20,338 nt of DNA, from positions 1 to 20,338 of the IMG/VR virus record IMGVR_UViG_3300044996_000112; one strand, 5' to 3'. Made by a program: the position numbers and the translations under genes. This DNA comes from a virus. Shown here in pieces: positions 8,105-13,944 of this stretch. The notes beneath the pieces were generated by a model. The model saw nothing but the letters and a program-made list of their open reading frames with translations, was not told the DNA's origin and did no database searches. Numbering within the stretch: the stretch's first letter is position 1; every line of letters starts with the position of its first letter.

Positions 8105-8472
8105 TTCCGACTCTCAATCTTCTTCAGGAAGAGGTCCCACTCTCCCGGCTTCGGAACGATGACCCCATACCGACCGCCCTTCTTGTACTCTGGCGTGGAG
8201 AGCCACTTCTTGAAGGAGTCAAACGTTCTCGACTCTCGAGAAGACCCCATCATGTGAAGCTCATCCCCGAAGACTGCCCACAGATACTCGAGGTTCCCAG
8301 CGTTGGCCTCGAACGGCTTGATCTGTGACAGCCAATACTCCATGGCGTTCATGAAGTTGAAGTCGCGCTTTGGCTTGTACCCGCTGTTCCTGCTGCTGTA
8401 CTTGTCCCCCCCAAAGACCTTACCGACGTCGACAGGACCCTGCGTTCCCTTGCCGTAGTTCTGGTCAGACAT
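8101..8472 (-). CDS. Unrecognised protein, 123 aa
   Basis: Starts at an ATG that shares one base with the stop of the 44-residue gene upstream (TGATG). The frame is open 23 codons further upstream, but that extension overlaps the neighbour and gives an unlikely Glu-rich start. The N-terminal 40 residues are Gly/Lys/Ser-rich and probably disordered. Residues about 40-120 are mixed helical with conserved-looking aromatics (NAMEYWLSQIKPF, YLWAVFGDEL, KKWLSTPEYK, GEWDLF). No catalytic motif is apparent. It lies directly before the adaptor-like gene in the head/tail-joining part of the operon, so a small virion or assembly role is possible. I do not recognise the family. Confidence 0.75.
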   Translation of the reverse strand: MSDQNYGKGTQGPVDVGKVFGGDKYSSRNSGYKPKRDFNFMNAMEYWLSQIKPFEANAGNLEYLWAVFGDELHMMGSSRESRTFDSFKKWLSTPEYKKGGRYGVIVPKPGEWDLFLKKIESRK

Positions 8473-8606
8473 CAGCTTCCTCTCTTCTTCGGTGCCTTCC
8501 TCTTCTTGGGAGTGACCTTCCCCCCATACTTCTTGTCCCACTTCGCCGCGACCTCGGGGTGCTTGGCGTACATGTATCGACGTTGCTTCGCGCTTCGGTA
8601 CGGCAT
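8472..8606 (-). CDS. Small basic phage protein, 44 aa
   Basis: A short gene with ATG at 8606 and TGA at 8472-8474. The predicted protein begins MPYRSAKQRRYMYAKHPEVA and continues AAKWDKKYGGKV to a Lys/Arg-rich tail. The opening resembles a family of tiny phage and prophage proteins with the pattern S-x-x-QRR-[YF]-hydrophobic-A followed by a W/F-x-K segment, often found among head genes, function unknown. A purine-rich GGTAGGAAG stretch, overlapping the upstream stop, serves as ribosome site. The stop is shared with the next start (TGATG). The high positive charge could suit nucleic acid binding, but nothing proves it. Confidence 0.8.
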   Translation of the reverse strand: MPYRSAKQRRYMYAKHPEVAAKWDKKYGGKVTPKKRKAPKKRGS

Positions 8607-8610
8607 CTTC

Positions 8611-8880
8611 CTACCCCAGGTGAATGTCGAGTGTGCCCGAATCCATGTCCGCCACCGTCACCCCCAGGCACCACTCGTACACAGGGATGAAGATGTACTC
8701 GTTGGCGGCAGACACCTTGTGGTTTCGTATCACAGCTCCCGCAGCATTCGTTACCTGCAGCAGGTGCCCTGCCGTCGTCGCCCCGATCCAGTGCAGGTTC
8801 GTGACGTAGACCCGCTCAGTCGTCGCAGCCTCCTGCCCCGTAACCGTGATGATGTTGGCCGCAGACCTTGTAGCACTCAT
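8611..8880 (-). CDS. Small beta-rich protein, probable minor head/virion protein
   Basis: 89 residues with AGGAGG and a four-base spacer before the ATG. The sequence reads as a compact beta sandwich: short hydrophobic strands (NIITVTG, RVYVTNLHWIG, HLLQVTNAAG, YIFIPVYEWCLGVTV, SGTLDIHL) separated by turns. There is no signal peptide or charged helix. Proteins of this size and fold are common as decoration, head-completion or fibre-cap proteins in phages. The position between the fibre-like and adaptor-like genes agrees with that. No specific family is recognised. Confidence 0.78.
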   Translation of the reverse strand: MSATRSAANIITVTGQEAATTERVYVTNLHWIGATTAGHLLQVTNAAGAVIRNHKVSAANEYIFIPVYEWCLGVTVADMDSGTLDIHLG

Positions 8881-8888
8881 GATTCCTC

Positions 8889-9074
8889 CTACCTTCCGCC
8901 CCGTCTACCACGGGCTCCTGCTATGCTTATCGGCACGTAGTGGTTGCCCGAGAAAGTGTTCAGGATCGCCTCCAGAACATCCCACCATCCCCACGTCCCT
9001 ACCGCCACGACACCCGGCAGATCCCCCCCAGCCGTGAACGCCCCCTCCGTTCCCACCGTCGTCGTGTCAGCCAT
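8889..9074 (-). CDS. Unrecognised small protein, 61 aa
   Basis: The start ATG lies inside the last codons of the upstream gene (eight-base overlap, ATGGCTGA). The protein opens with a Thr/Gly-rich stretch, has a hydrophobic Trp-rich centre (about residues 20-42, VVAVGTWGWWDVLEAILN) and ends in Arg/Gly (ARGRRGGR). The centre could be an amphipathic helix or a short membrane-associated segment. Retention of a clean frame within a coupled gene chain, plus a clear ribosome site for the next gene right after it, supports it as real. Its function is unknown. Confidence 0.6.
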   Translation of the reverse strand: MADTTTVGTEGAFTAGGDLPGVVAVGTWGWWDVLEAILNTFSGNHYVPISIAGARGRRGGR

Positions 9075-9321
9075 CTGCCTTCTTCACTGGCAGGTCGTAT
9101 GTGAGCCCTCTCTTCTCGTACTCCTTTTTGAGTCTCTCCTCATACGGAACCCTCAGAGGAGTATCTCTCGGCGGGGCAGCCTTCCTGTCAACCTCCATCC
9201 TCACCATCTCAGCCTTGATAGCCTTGATGGCCCCGAACAGTTTCCTGAGGGCTAACCCCATCCCTATGGATCCGACGACCCACCCTCCCACTACCGCCCC
9301 AACAACCCAGTACCATTCCAT
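9067..9321 (-). CDS. Small protein with N-terminal membrane segment and basic/acidic helix
   Basis: 84 residues, with AAGGAG six bases before the ATG and overlapping the end of the upstream gene. Residues about 4-25 are a hydrophobic Gly/Val-rich span (YWVVGAVVGGWVVGSIGMGL). The rest is a charged helix with Lys, Arg and Glu (AIKAIKAEMVRMEVDRK, later YEERLKKEYEKRG). One N-terminal span plus an extended helix is also the layout of inner-membrane spanins, but size, position and lack of an overlapping partner are only weak support. It could equally be an accessory membrane protein. Confidence 0.68.
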   Translation of the reverse strand: MEWYWVVGAVVGGWVVGSIGMGLALRKLFGAIKAIKAEMVRMEVDRKAAPPRDTPLRVPYEERLKKEYEKRGLTYDLPVKKADG

Positions 9322-9323
9322 CC

Positions 9324-10397
9324 CTAGCTCCTTGTAACGGAGTCCGTCGCAATCGTCAACGTGAACAGCGTGTTCCCCGCCCGGTCCTTGTACGCATACG
9401 CATTCCCGCTCTTCGCGATGTTCCCGCTCGCCTTGGCAAGGACCTGCTTCATCGCCGTCTGCAGGTCAACCGCCCCATCGATCACGCCCGCAAGGATCTC
9501 CGCAACTGTGATGTCGTTGAGCGCCGCCAGACCCGCGTCCATCTCCGCCTTCGTCGGCGGATCGTAGTCATCGAGCCCCTTCCTTGCCGCAAGCGAGATC
9601 ATGTTCGAGGCGTGTGCCGTGCTCCCCACGTCCGAGGCGAAGGTCGCGTTGTCAATCGCTGCGTCCGCAATGGCGGCCGCCGTGATCGCGTTGTTCGCGA
9701 CCGCGCCCACGCTCGCGTCGATCCGGCCGCTCACGAGCGCAGCCGGCAGACGCGCCTGGATGTCCTCCGTGTCCGCCTGAATCCCATCCACCTCGGCCTG
9801 GAGCGTCGTCCCGGTGTCTACGAGGATCGCGTCGATGTCCGTCCCGATCTGCGCATCGAGGTCAAGCCCTCCCGCGTCCGAGATAGGCAATCCCCCCGCC
9901 GCGTCGGCCGCAGCCGCGGGCAGCGCCGTTCCCGCGAGTCCCCTCGTCGCCGAGTAGTTCGAGCAGGCCGACTCAAGGTTGCTGGCCTCCGTCTCCTGCG
10001 TATCCGTCCGCCCGATGGTCTTGACGTTCGCGTCCATGAACCCGGCGTCCTTGGCAGTGAAGAGCGATGCCCACGCCGCCTGCGCGAGGACCATGAACGT
10101 GCACCGAACGGGCAGACACTCGCTGTCGTCCTGCACGACCACGGTCAGCAGTCCTTCCGTATCGGAGAGCGAGGTCGTGATCGTCAGGTTGTAGTACCCG
10201 TCCGCGCTGGTGATGGCCGCCCAGGTCGCGGAAGAGATGTCGGTCACGCTTGCGGCATCGTGCTTGATGATCTCCGCCTCATCGGCCGTGCTGAGCGAGA
10301 TGGCTGTCTCGGGCGTCAGCCCGTCCGTCTTGTCCACGAACGGGCCGACGACCACCTTGGTCTGCGTGTTTGCCTGGATGAAACCACAGAACGCCAT
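9324..10397 (-). CDS. Ala/Asp-rich fibre-like protein
   Basis: 357 residues with AAGGAG before the ATG. Residues about 1-110 form a beta-rich domain (VVVGPFVDKTDGLTPETAISLS; GYYNLTITTSLSDTEGLLTVVV). This is followed by a long Ala/Asp/Thr/Ile-rich segment (about 125-290) with heptad-like phrases such as TTLQAEVDGIQADTEDIQAR and NAITAAAIADAAIDNATF, typical of trimeric fibre stalks and seen in many phage genomes. The C-terminus (about 325-357) returns to beta strands. Its GC content is very high (88 of 120 bases at 9661-9780). It is probably a head or tail fibre. It lies before the adaptor gene and apart from the three fibre genes at 4631-7154, so a head-fibre role is possible. Confidence 0.75.
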   Translation of the reverse strand: MAFCGFIQANTQTKVVVGPFVDKTDGLTPETAISLSTADEAEIIKHDAASVTDISSATWAAITSADGYYNLTITTSLSDTEGLLTVVVQDDSECLPVRCTFMVLAQAAWASLFTAKDAGFMDANVKTIGRTDTQETEASNLESACSNYSATRGLAGTALPAAAADAAGGLPISDAGGLDLDAQIGTDIDAILVDTGTTLQAEVDGIQADTEDIQARLPAALVSGRIDASVGAVANNAITAAAIADAAIDNATFASDVGSTAHASNMISLAARKGLDDYDPPTKAEMDAGLAALNDITVAEILAGVIDGAVDLQTAMKQVLAKASGNIAKSGNAYAYKDRAGNTLFTLTIATDSVTRS

Positions 10398-10398
10398 C

Positions 10399-11079
10399 TC
10401 AGTGCTCCTTGTAGTGGTACATCGCCACCGGGATGCTCAGGCCGCCTGCGGCTGGAGTAGCGTTGAATGCCAGCAACTCCAACGCCCATGACGTGTCCGA
10501 ACCCGTTGTGTCCTGTGCATCATCTGTGGTAGCCGACGTCAGTATCCGATAGAACTGGTTGATACGGCCATCGGTACCAGCGTTCACCGTAGCCGCTGCT
10601 CCAGCGATAGTCTGGTTACTGTGTGTTCTCGGGCCCGAAGCGCTCGCTCCGCACACCCAGATCGAGTTGTCGGTAGTAGACGACACGTCTGGAGTATCGA
10701 GCGCCGTGCCGTAACCCGTCGAGTTCTTGGAGTCGTTATACGTTACGGTATATCCGCTCGTCCCGTACACGCTGGCGATTATCCTGAGATACCCGTATGA
10801 CGAATAGGTGATCGTACACGAGAACACGTCAGCGGCGTTGGCTGCGGTAGCGATGCAGTAGTAGTGCCGCATCGAGCTGCCGATTTGCGCCAGCTTGGTG
10901 AATGTGTTGCCCGCGGTATCCGTGACGTCTCCGAACGTAGCCGCGCTGGCACCCGATAACGCAACCGTCACCACGATCAGATTGCCGACGGAGACGTTGA
11001 TTCCGGCACTCGTTGATACCGTTCTTGGCGAGTTGCCCTCCGTCTCCCCGTTCTTTGTGTCGATGAATGACAACGCCAT
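10399..11079 (-). CDS. Beta-sandwich virion protein with Ig-like repeat pattern
   Basis: 226 residues. A GAGG lies eight bases before the ATG. The sequence alternates strands and turns over its whole length. The segment NLIVVTVALSGASAATFGDV, then TDTAGNTFTKL and later FSCTITYSSYGYLRIIASVYG (about residues 32-105), follows a pattern common in surface or fibre beta-sandwich domains of phage and bacterial proteins. There is no signal peptide. The final residues (AMYHYKEH) are charged. It stops one base before the next start, so the two are co-translated. It is probably a capsid-surface or fibre-associated protein; sugar binding is possible but unsupported. Confidence 0.72.
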   Translation of the reverse strand: MALSFIDTKNGETEGNSPRTVSTSAGINVSVGNLIVVTVALSGASAATFGDVTDTAGNTFTKLAQIGSSMRHYYCIATAANAADVFSCTITYSSYGYLRIIASVYGTSGYTVTYNDSKNSTGYGTALDTPDVSSTTDNSIWVCGASASGPRTHSNQTIAGAAATVNAGTDGRINQFYRILTSATTDDAQDTTGSDTSWALELLAFNATPAAGGLSIPVAMYHYKEH

Positions 11080-11090
11080 CGGCGCGTCCT

Positions 11091-11528
11091 CTACGTCCCC
11101 TTGTCCTGCAAGCCCGCTGGCTTTCGCGGGGTGCCCTTGGGGCTGTACCAGAAAGGGCCGAAGGCCGGATCGGCGTCCTCCTCTACGTCACTCCACGCGA
11201 ATGCGCTGTAGCTCACGTTCCCCCCGCCGTCTGTCAGGCGCACGCGCACGCCCGCTTTCCAGGTCGTGCGGTAGGGGAACACGATCAGGAGCTCCGTCGC
11301 GCTCGTCGTCCCGACGAACGTGAGTATCGCCGGGTCCTGCGGCGCCGGGACGGTCCCCGCGTAGATGAACACCTCGTAGGCAACGGTGTCCCCAGGAAGG
11401 AACGGGTTCCCGGCCGTGTCCGCCGTCACCGGGTCCCACTGGAGTGTCGCCTGGTTGCGGTAAACCACTGTCTGCCCGCAGGCCGCAAAGGCCACGAGCA
11501 GAAACGCCAACGCGAGTAGCTTTCTCAC
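11091..11528 (-). CDS. Predicted lipoprotein with fibronectin III-like domain
   Basis: 145 residues from a GTG at 11528 that overlaps the upstream stop as GTGA; the frame stays open further upstream only through the purine-tract region. The N-terminus is a lipoprotein signal: RK at 2-3, hydrophobic core LLALAFLLVAFA, then A-C with Cys17 as the lipidation site. It obeys the general lipobox rule, although Phe at -3 is uncommon. The mature part (about 22-120) reads as one fibronectin III-like domain (LQWDPV; VAYEVFIY; LTFVGTT; WKAGVRVRLTDGGGNVS; AWSD). A membrane-tethered lipoprotein is unusual inside a virion gene cluster. Possible roles are superinfection exclusion, an outer-membrane lysis partner or a host-surface change. 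None is proven. Confidence 0.75.
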   Translation of the reverse strand: MRKLLALAFLLVAFAACGQTVVYRNQATLQWDPVTADTAGNPFLPGDTVAYEVFIYAGTVPAPQDPAILTFVGTTSATELLIVFPYRTTWKAGVRVRLTDGGGNVSYSAFAWSDVEEDADPAFGPFWYSPKGTPRKPAGLQDKGT

Positions 11529-11701
11529 GGCACCACCTTCTTGTCCGGAATCACACTGAGGACGAACTGCACGATCCCCAGGAACAGCGCGCACGCCGTT
11601 GGCCACCATGACAGCTCGACGCCGACGACCTCCTTGAGGAACCCCGTCACCGCAGCCACGAGCCACGGAGCCAGTTTGCCAACGATCCGTTTCCAGTTCA
11701 T
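11525..11701 (-). CDS. Small membrane protein, two hydrophobic segments
   Basis: 58 residues from the ATG at 11701, chosen because AAGGAG (11707-11712) lies five bases upstream. Hydrophobic segments lie at about residues 11-22 (APWLVAAVTGFL) and 32-51 (WWPTACALFLGIVQFVLSVI), with a short KK tail. The size and topology fit a small holin, antiholin or other membrane accessory. The gene overlaps the lipoprotein start by four bases. The same frame is open up to an ATG at 11899, which overlaps the previous stop as ATGA. That longer form (124 residues) would add a Leu/Phe/Ser-rich stretch encoded by the purine tract. I prefer the short form because of its ribosome site and the low complexity of the rest. 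Confidence 0.65.
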   Translation of the reverse strand: MNWKRIVGKLAPWLVAAVTGFLKEVVGVELSWWPTACALFLGIVQFVLSVIPDKKVVP

Positions 11702-11724
11702 GTGCACTCCTTGCAAAGTGAGGA

Positions 11725-11742
11725 TGCCGCGAAGACGCGGCA
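11725..11742 (-). promoter_or_regulatory. Short perfect hairpin upstream of small membrane protein gene
   Basis: A perfect 7-bp inverted repeat (TGCCGCG / CGCGGCA) around a four-base loop (TCTT on the coding strand). It lies 12 bases before the AAGGAG ribosome site. There is no following U-run, so it is not a standard intrinsic terminator. An mRNA-end or stability role is possible. Confidence 0.5.
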
Positions 11743-11790
11743 GGAGGGTAGTGAAGCGAAGAGGAGGAAGGGAGAGGAGCGAGAGCTGCC

Positions 11791-11868
11791 GGGAGAGGGA
11801 GGAGAGGAAGAAGAGGAGGAGGAGGAGGAAGAGAGGAGGGGAGAAGAGAAGAAAGGAGAAGAGAAGAA
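11791..11868. repeat. 78-base uninterrupted homopurine tract
   Basis: Every base from 11791 to 11868 on the plus strand is A or G; the coding strand is therefore pure C/T. Purine-rich sequence continues less strictly to about 11742 on the left. The core is built of GGA/GAA units (GGAGGAGGAGGAGGA around 11815-11828). No other stretch in the window is comparable. Long mirror-like purine tracts can form triplex DNA, and simple repeats of this type change length by slippage. Confidence 0.9.
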
Positions 11869-11895
11869 CCCAACCCCCATCCCAACCTCCATATG

Positions 11896-12126
11896 TCATC
11901 CCTTACCTCTGCGCTTCTGCAAAATTGAGGGGATGTCTTCCGCATCCCCACAAGCCGTTCCGTACCAACGTCCCTCGAAGGAGGTCATCTCGGATTCGCG
12001 GAACTCGAACCCGCAGATGTGGCAGTACCTCCACCGGCCTCCTCTACCCCCAGGTTCAGTCCCCTCGAGGTGATCCGTGGTCGTCACGTTGACCGGGGAG
12101 GAGGACCCCTGCGTTATGTCCGCCAT
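11896..12126 (-). CDS. Small zinc-ribbon-like protein with a degenerate second Cys pair
   Basis: 76 residues. The N-terminal 30 are polar and disordered-looking. Residues about 33-63 follow a pattern typical of small phage zinc ribbons: W-x-YCHICG (a CxxC pair at 35/38), an FRESEM segment, GRWYG, then TAC. The expected second CxxC is reduced to one Cys (GTACGD), so only three ligands are visible and zinc binding may be weak or lost. The tail is basic (QKRRGKG). It directly follows the capsid and small beta-protein genes. No ribosome site lies between the upstream hairpin and the ATG at 12126, so initiation may depend on coupling or RNA structure. Confidence 0.7.
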   Translation of the reverse strand: MADITQGSSSPVNVTTTDHLEGTEPGGRGGRWRYCHICGFEFRESEMTSFEGRWYGTACGDAEDIPSILQKRRGKG

Positions 12127-12134
12127 GAAGGATC

Positions 12135-12154
12135 GGGGGAGGTTTCCCTCCCCC
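12135..12154 (-). promoter_or_regulatory. 8-bp hairpin with GAAA tetraloop
   Basis: On the coding strand GGGGGAGG and CCTCCCCC pair perfectly around a GAAA loop (a GNRA tetraloop, very stable in RNA). It lies in the 40-base gap between two head genes, eight bases before the ATG at 12126. There is no U-run after it, so a classic intrinsic terminator is unlikely. The GGAGG-like ribosome sequence is locked in its 5' arm, which suggests control of translation or an RNA stability element. Confidence 0.6.
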
Positions 12155-12166
12155 TACTCCTTACCG

Positions 12167-12454
12167 CTACGACTTGGCCGTCCGACTTGCGTCGGCCCAC
12201 ATGACCAGGAGAACCGCGTTCGTCGAATTAGTTCCCGACGTGTTGTTGATCGTGTTCGCCGCCGTGACGCTGAACTCGCTTGAGAGGTCGGCTACGGAGT
12301 TGACCACGATGCCTCCTGTAGAGTACCTCACCTTGATGACGCTCATGATCGCGTCACTCGTGGTGATGCCGGTGATCGTGAAGTTACCGGCGGTACTCCC
12401 CTTCACTGCGGAAAGCCGAATGTTCAGACCGTGAGGAAACCGAGTGAACGCCAT
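12167..12454 (-). CDS. Small beta-rich protein next to major capsid gene, possible head accessory
   Basis: 95 residues with AAGGAGG before the ATG. The protein is beta-rich and uncharged in the middle (NFTITGITTSDAIMSVIKV; GGIVVNSVADLSSEFSVTAA), rich in Asn, Ser and Thr, and ends in a hydrophobic strand (NAVLLVMWAD). Small proteins of this kind directly after the capsid gene are often capsid-surface or head-accessory proteins. The assignment rests on position and composition; no family is recognised. Confidence 0.78.
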   Translation of the reverse strand: MAFTRFPHGLNIRLSAVKGSTAGNFTITGITTSDAIMSVIKVRYSTGGIVVNSVADLSSEFSVTAANTINNTSGTNSTNAVLLVMWADASRTAKS

Positions 12455-12466
12455 AGTTTCCCCTCC

Positions 12467-13387
12467 TTACGCGCCCGCGTTCCCGTAGGCTCCCCTGTAG
12501 TCGAAGAAGGTCGCGGCGCACCGCATCGACACCTTGTACAGGATGTCGCCGGTCGCGAAGTCCTCAGTCTTCTTCATCTGCAGCTTGCGCCTCCACAGGT
12601 ACCGGAGGTCATGGTTCGCCGGATCGAGCAGGTGGTACGCCGTGGTGCTGGTCAGGTAGTGAGAGAGCATGTACTTGAACTTGCCCTTCACCGTGTTGAT
12701 CGCATTCTCGGCGGACTCCGGGTCCAGCTCGGAGAGCTGGAGTTCCCGAGCCTTCCACTCGAGACCGGGCGGGATGATGAGCAGCGAGGGCTGGCTCACG
12801 ATGGGAATGCTCTTCTCGTTCTTCATCGCGGCCGCAAGGTCGTACAGACCCTGGATCGTGGTCTTGGAGAGCGCACCCGCTGTGCCCAGGTTGTCGACCG
12901 TGGTGGTCCCCGAGAGGAGATCCGGATCGAGCAGGGTGTGCGCGTTGGCGTACAGGGCCGCACTGTCGATGCCGGTGTAGGTGGACCCGGAGAAGGCGTC
13001 GTTCAGGACATCCCAGAAGACCAGCTCCCTGGTGTAGGCAGCCGACTTGCCGAGATGCTCGAAGATCTTCTTCATGTGCCCGACCATGTCGTCTTCCTGC
13101 ATCTCCTCGGTGATCGCCACCGCGAGAGCCCAGACGGTGAAGTACACGGTCTTGCTGTTGCCCTGCTTGAAGGCCTCGTACTGGACGCCGCCGCCCTCGA
13201 ACTTCTCCTTCAGCCGCCCGAGGCCAGACATCTGGCCTTCCTTGATGTAGTTGCCCTCGACGTTCTCGATCTTTGCGACCTTCGACCACTCCTCGGGGAT
13301 CGCCGCGTAGGAGTCGAAGAAGACCTTGCGAAAGTTCTTGTCGTAGAGCTGCGAAAAACTCGTCGTGTTCATGATGCCGCCAGCCAT
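12467..13387 (-). CDS. Major capsid protein (HK97-fold, Mu gpT-like)
   Basis: 306 residues with GGAGGAGG upstream of the ATG at 13387; a second ATG at codon 6 is possible. The sequence follows the order seen in HK97-fold coat proteins of the Mu-type head family: a short N-arm (SQLYDKNFRKVFFDSY), AVAITEEMQEDDM at about 89-101 and LNDAFSG near 128-134. Then come an ALYANAHTLLDPDLLSG loop (144-160), LIIPPGLEWKARELQ (203-217) and, near the end, a YLWRRK/FATGDILYKV segment. Capsid subunits assemble on the scaffold around the portal. The length is normal for the group. Flanking scaffold- and decoration-like genes confirm the assignment. Confidence 0.92.
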   Translation of the reverse strand: MAGGIMNTTSFSQLYDKNFRKVFFDSYAAIPEEWSKVAKIENVEGNYIKEGQMSGLGRLKEKFEGGGVQYEAFKQGNSKTVYFTVWALAVAITEEMQEDDMVGHMKKIFEHLGKSAAYTRELVFWDVLNDAFSGSTYTGIDSAALYANAHTLLDPDLLSGTTTVDNLGTAGALSKTTIQGLYDLAAAMKNEKSIPIVSQPSLLIIPPGLEWKARELQLSELDPESAENAINTVKGKFKYMLSHYLTSTTAYHLLDPANHDLRYLWRRKLQMKKTEDFATGDILYKVSMRCAATFFDYRGAYGNAGA

Positions 13388-13402
13388 GTTTCAGCCTCCT
13401 CC

Positions 13403-13879
13403 TTAGGTCGTCTGACCGTCGTACTGGGACAGCTTGAAGATGACCAGCAGGTGCGAGTAGGTGCCCGCAGTCCAGCCGGGCGCGAACCCGACGATGTTGC
13501 ACTGTCCAGGTGCAGCATCTGCCATGTCCAGGGACATCACGCCGGTACCACCCTCGATGCTTCGGTAGGTACCGATCATCGTCTGGGTCGCAGACGTGGT
13601 GGTCGAGGCCTGAATCTCGAACACGTTCGTCTTGGTGGCCGGGTAGAACCGGAGCTTGGGGTATACTGCCGCAGCCCCGGTGACTGCGTGGGCAGCGACA
13701 CCCGCGATGAGAGCCGAGGTGCTGAGGGCGAGACTGAGGTACCCCGTTGTGAGCCAGATCAGCGCGTCCCCAGCAGCGATGCTGACGCTGGTGTTTACCA
13801 GACCCTCGGCGAGGGTCGGATACCCACCACTGGTAGAGTACGCAAACCGAAAGCCGAATGGGCTATTCGTGTACGCCAT
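13403..13879 (-). CDS. Capsid decoration / head stabilisation-like protein
   Basis: 158 residues with AAGGAGG before the ATG. The pattern is typical of a protein often found just before or after phage coat genes: an NSPFGFRFA start, GDALIWLTTG at 37-46, GVAAHAV, then FYPATKTNVFEIQ and a C-terminal hydrophobic strand (SHLLVIFKLSQ). Related proteins bind the outside of the capsid lattice or form part of its stabilising layer. The position directly upstream of the major capsid gene supports this. Symmetry and binding site cannot be inferred. Confidence 0.75.
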   Translation of the reverse strand: MAYTNSPFGFRFAYSTSGGYPTLAEGLVNTSVSIAAGDALIWLTTGYLSLALSTSALIAGVAAHAVTGAAAVYPKLRFYPATKTNVFEIQASTTTSATQTMIGTYRSIEGGTGVMSLDMADAAPGQCNIVGFAPGWTAGTYSHLLVIFKLSQYDGQTT

Positions 13880-13944
13880 TCTCTACCTCCTTGATCAAAC
13901 TGATAGGCTCAGGCCAACGGCCCTCTGCACCTATCTTACCCGTG
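13880..13944 (-). promoter_or_regulatory. Intergenic hairpin before the decoration/capsid genes
   Basis: A 65-base gap. On the coding strand GATAGG and CCTATC (outer arms at 13930-13935 and 13902-13907) flank an inner GGGCC/GGCCT stem with a GTT loop. The transcript can therefore fold into a two-part hairpin just upstream of the AAGGAGG of the decoration gene. Only a short TTT follows, so termination is doubtful. It may protect the capsid mRNA or attenuate read-through. Confidence 0.45.

Larger units (their letters stand above)
11702..11895 (-). other. About 195-base stretch without a supported gene
   Basis: This gap between the zinc-ribbon-like gene and the small membrane protein holds the 78-base homopurine tract, a 7-bp hairpin and a ribosome site. 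Several frames stay open because GGA/GAA-type repeats contain no stops. None has normal amino-acid complexity, so I do not call an independent gene, apart from the possible upstream extension noted for the small membrane protein. Confidence 0.6.

Noticed and set aside
11529-11951. Upstream extension of the lipoprotein frame through the purine tract
   Set aside because: It gives Ser/Leu/Pro low-complexity sequence and would bury the lipoprotein signal in the interior; the GTG at 11528 coupled to the previous stop is far more reasonable.
12135-12154. Intrinsic transcription terminator
   Set aside because: The hairpin is strong, but neither strand has a run of T after it, and genes continue in the same direction a few bases later.
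12431-13894. 487-residue open frame on the plus strand opposite capsid and decoration genes
   Set aside because: It spans two convincing minus-strand genes and their ribosome sites, and has the Arg/Val/Leu/His bias of an antisense frame.
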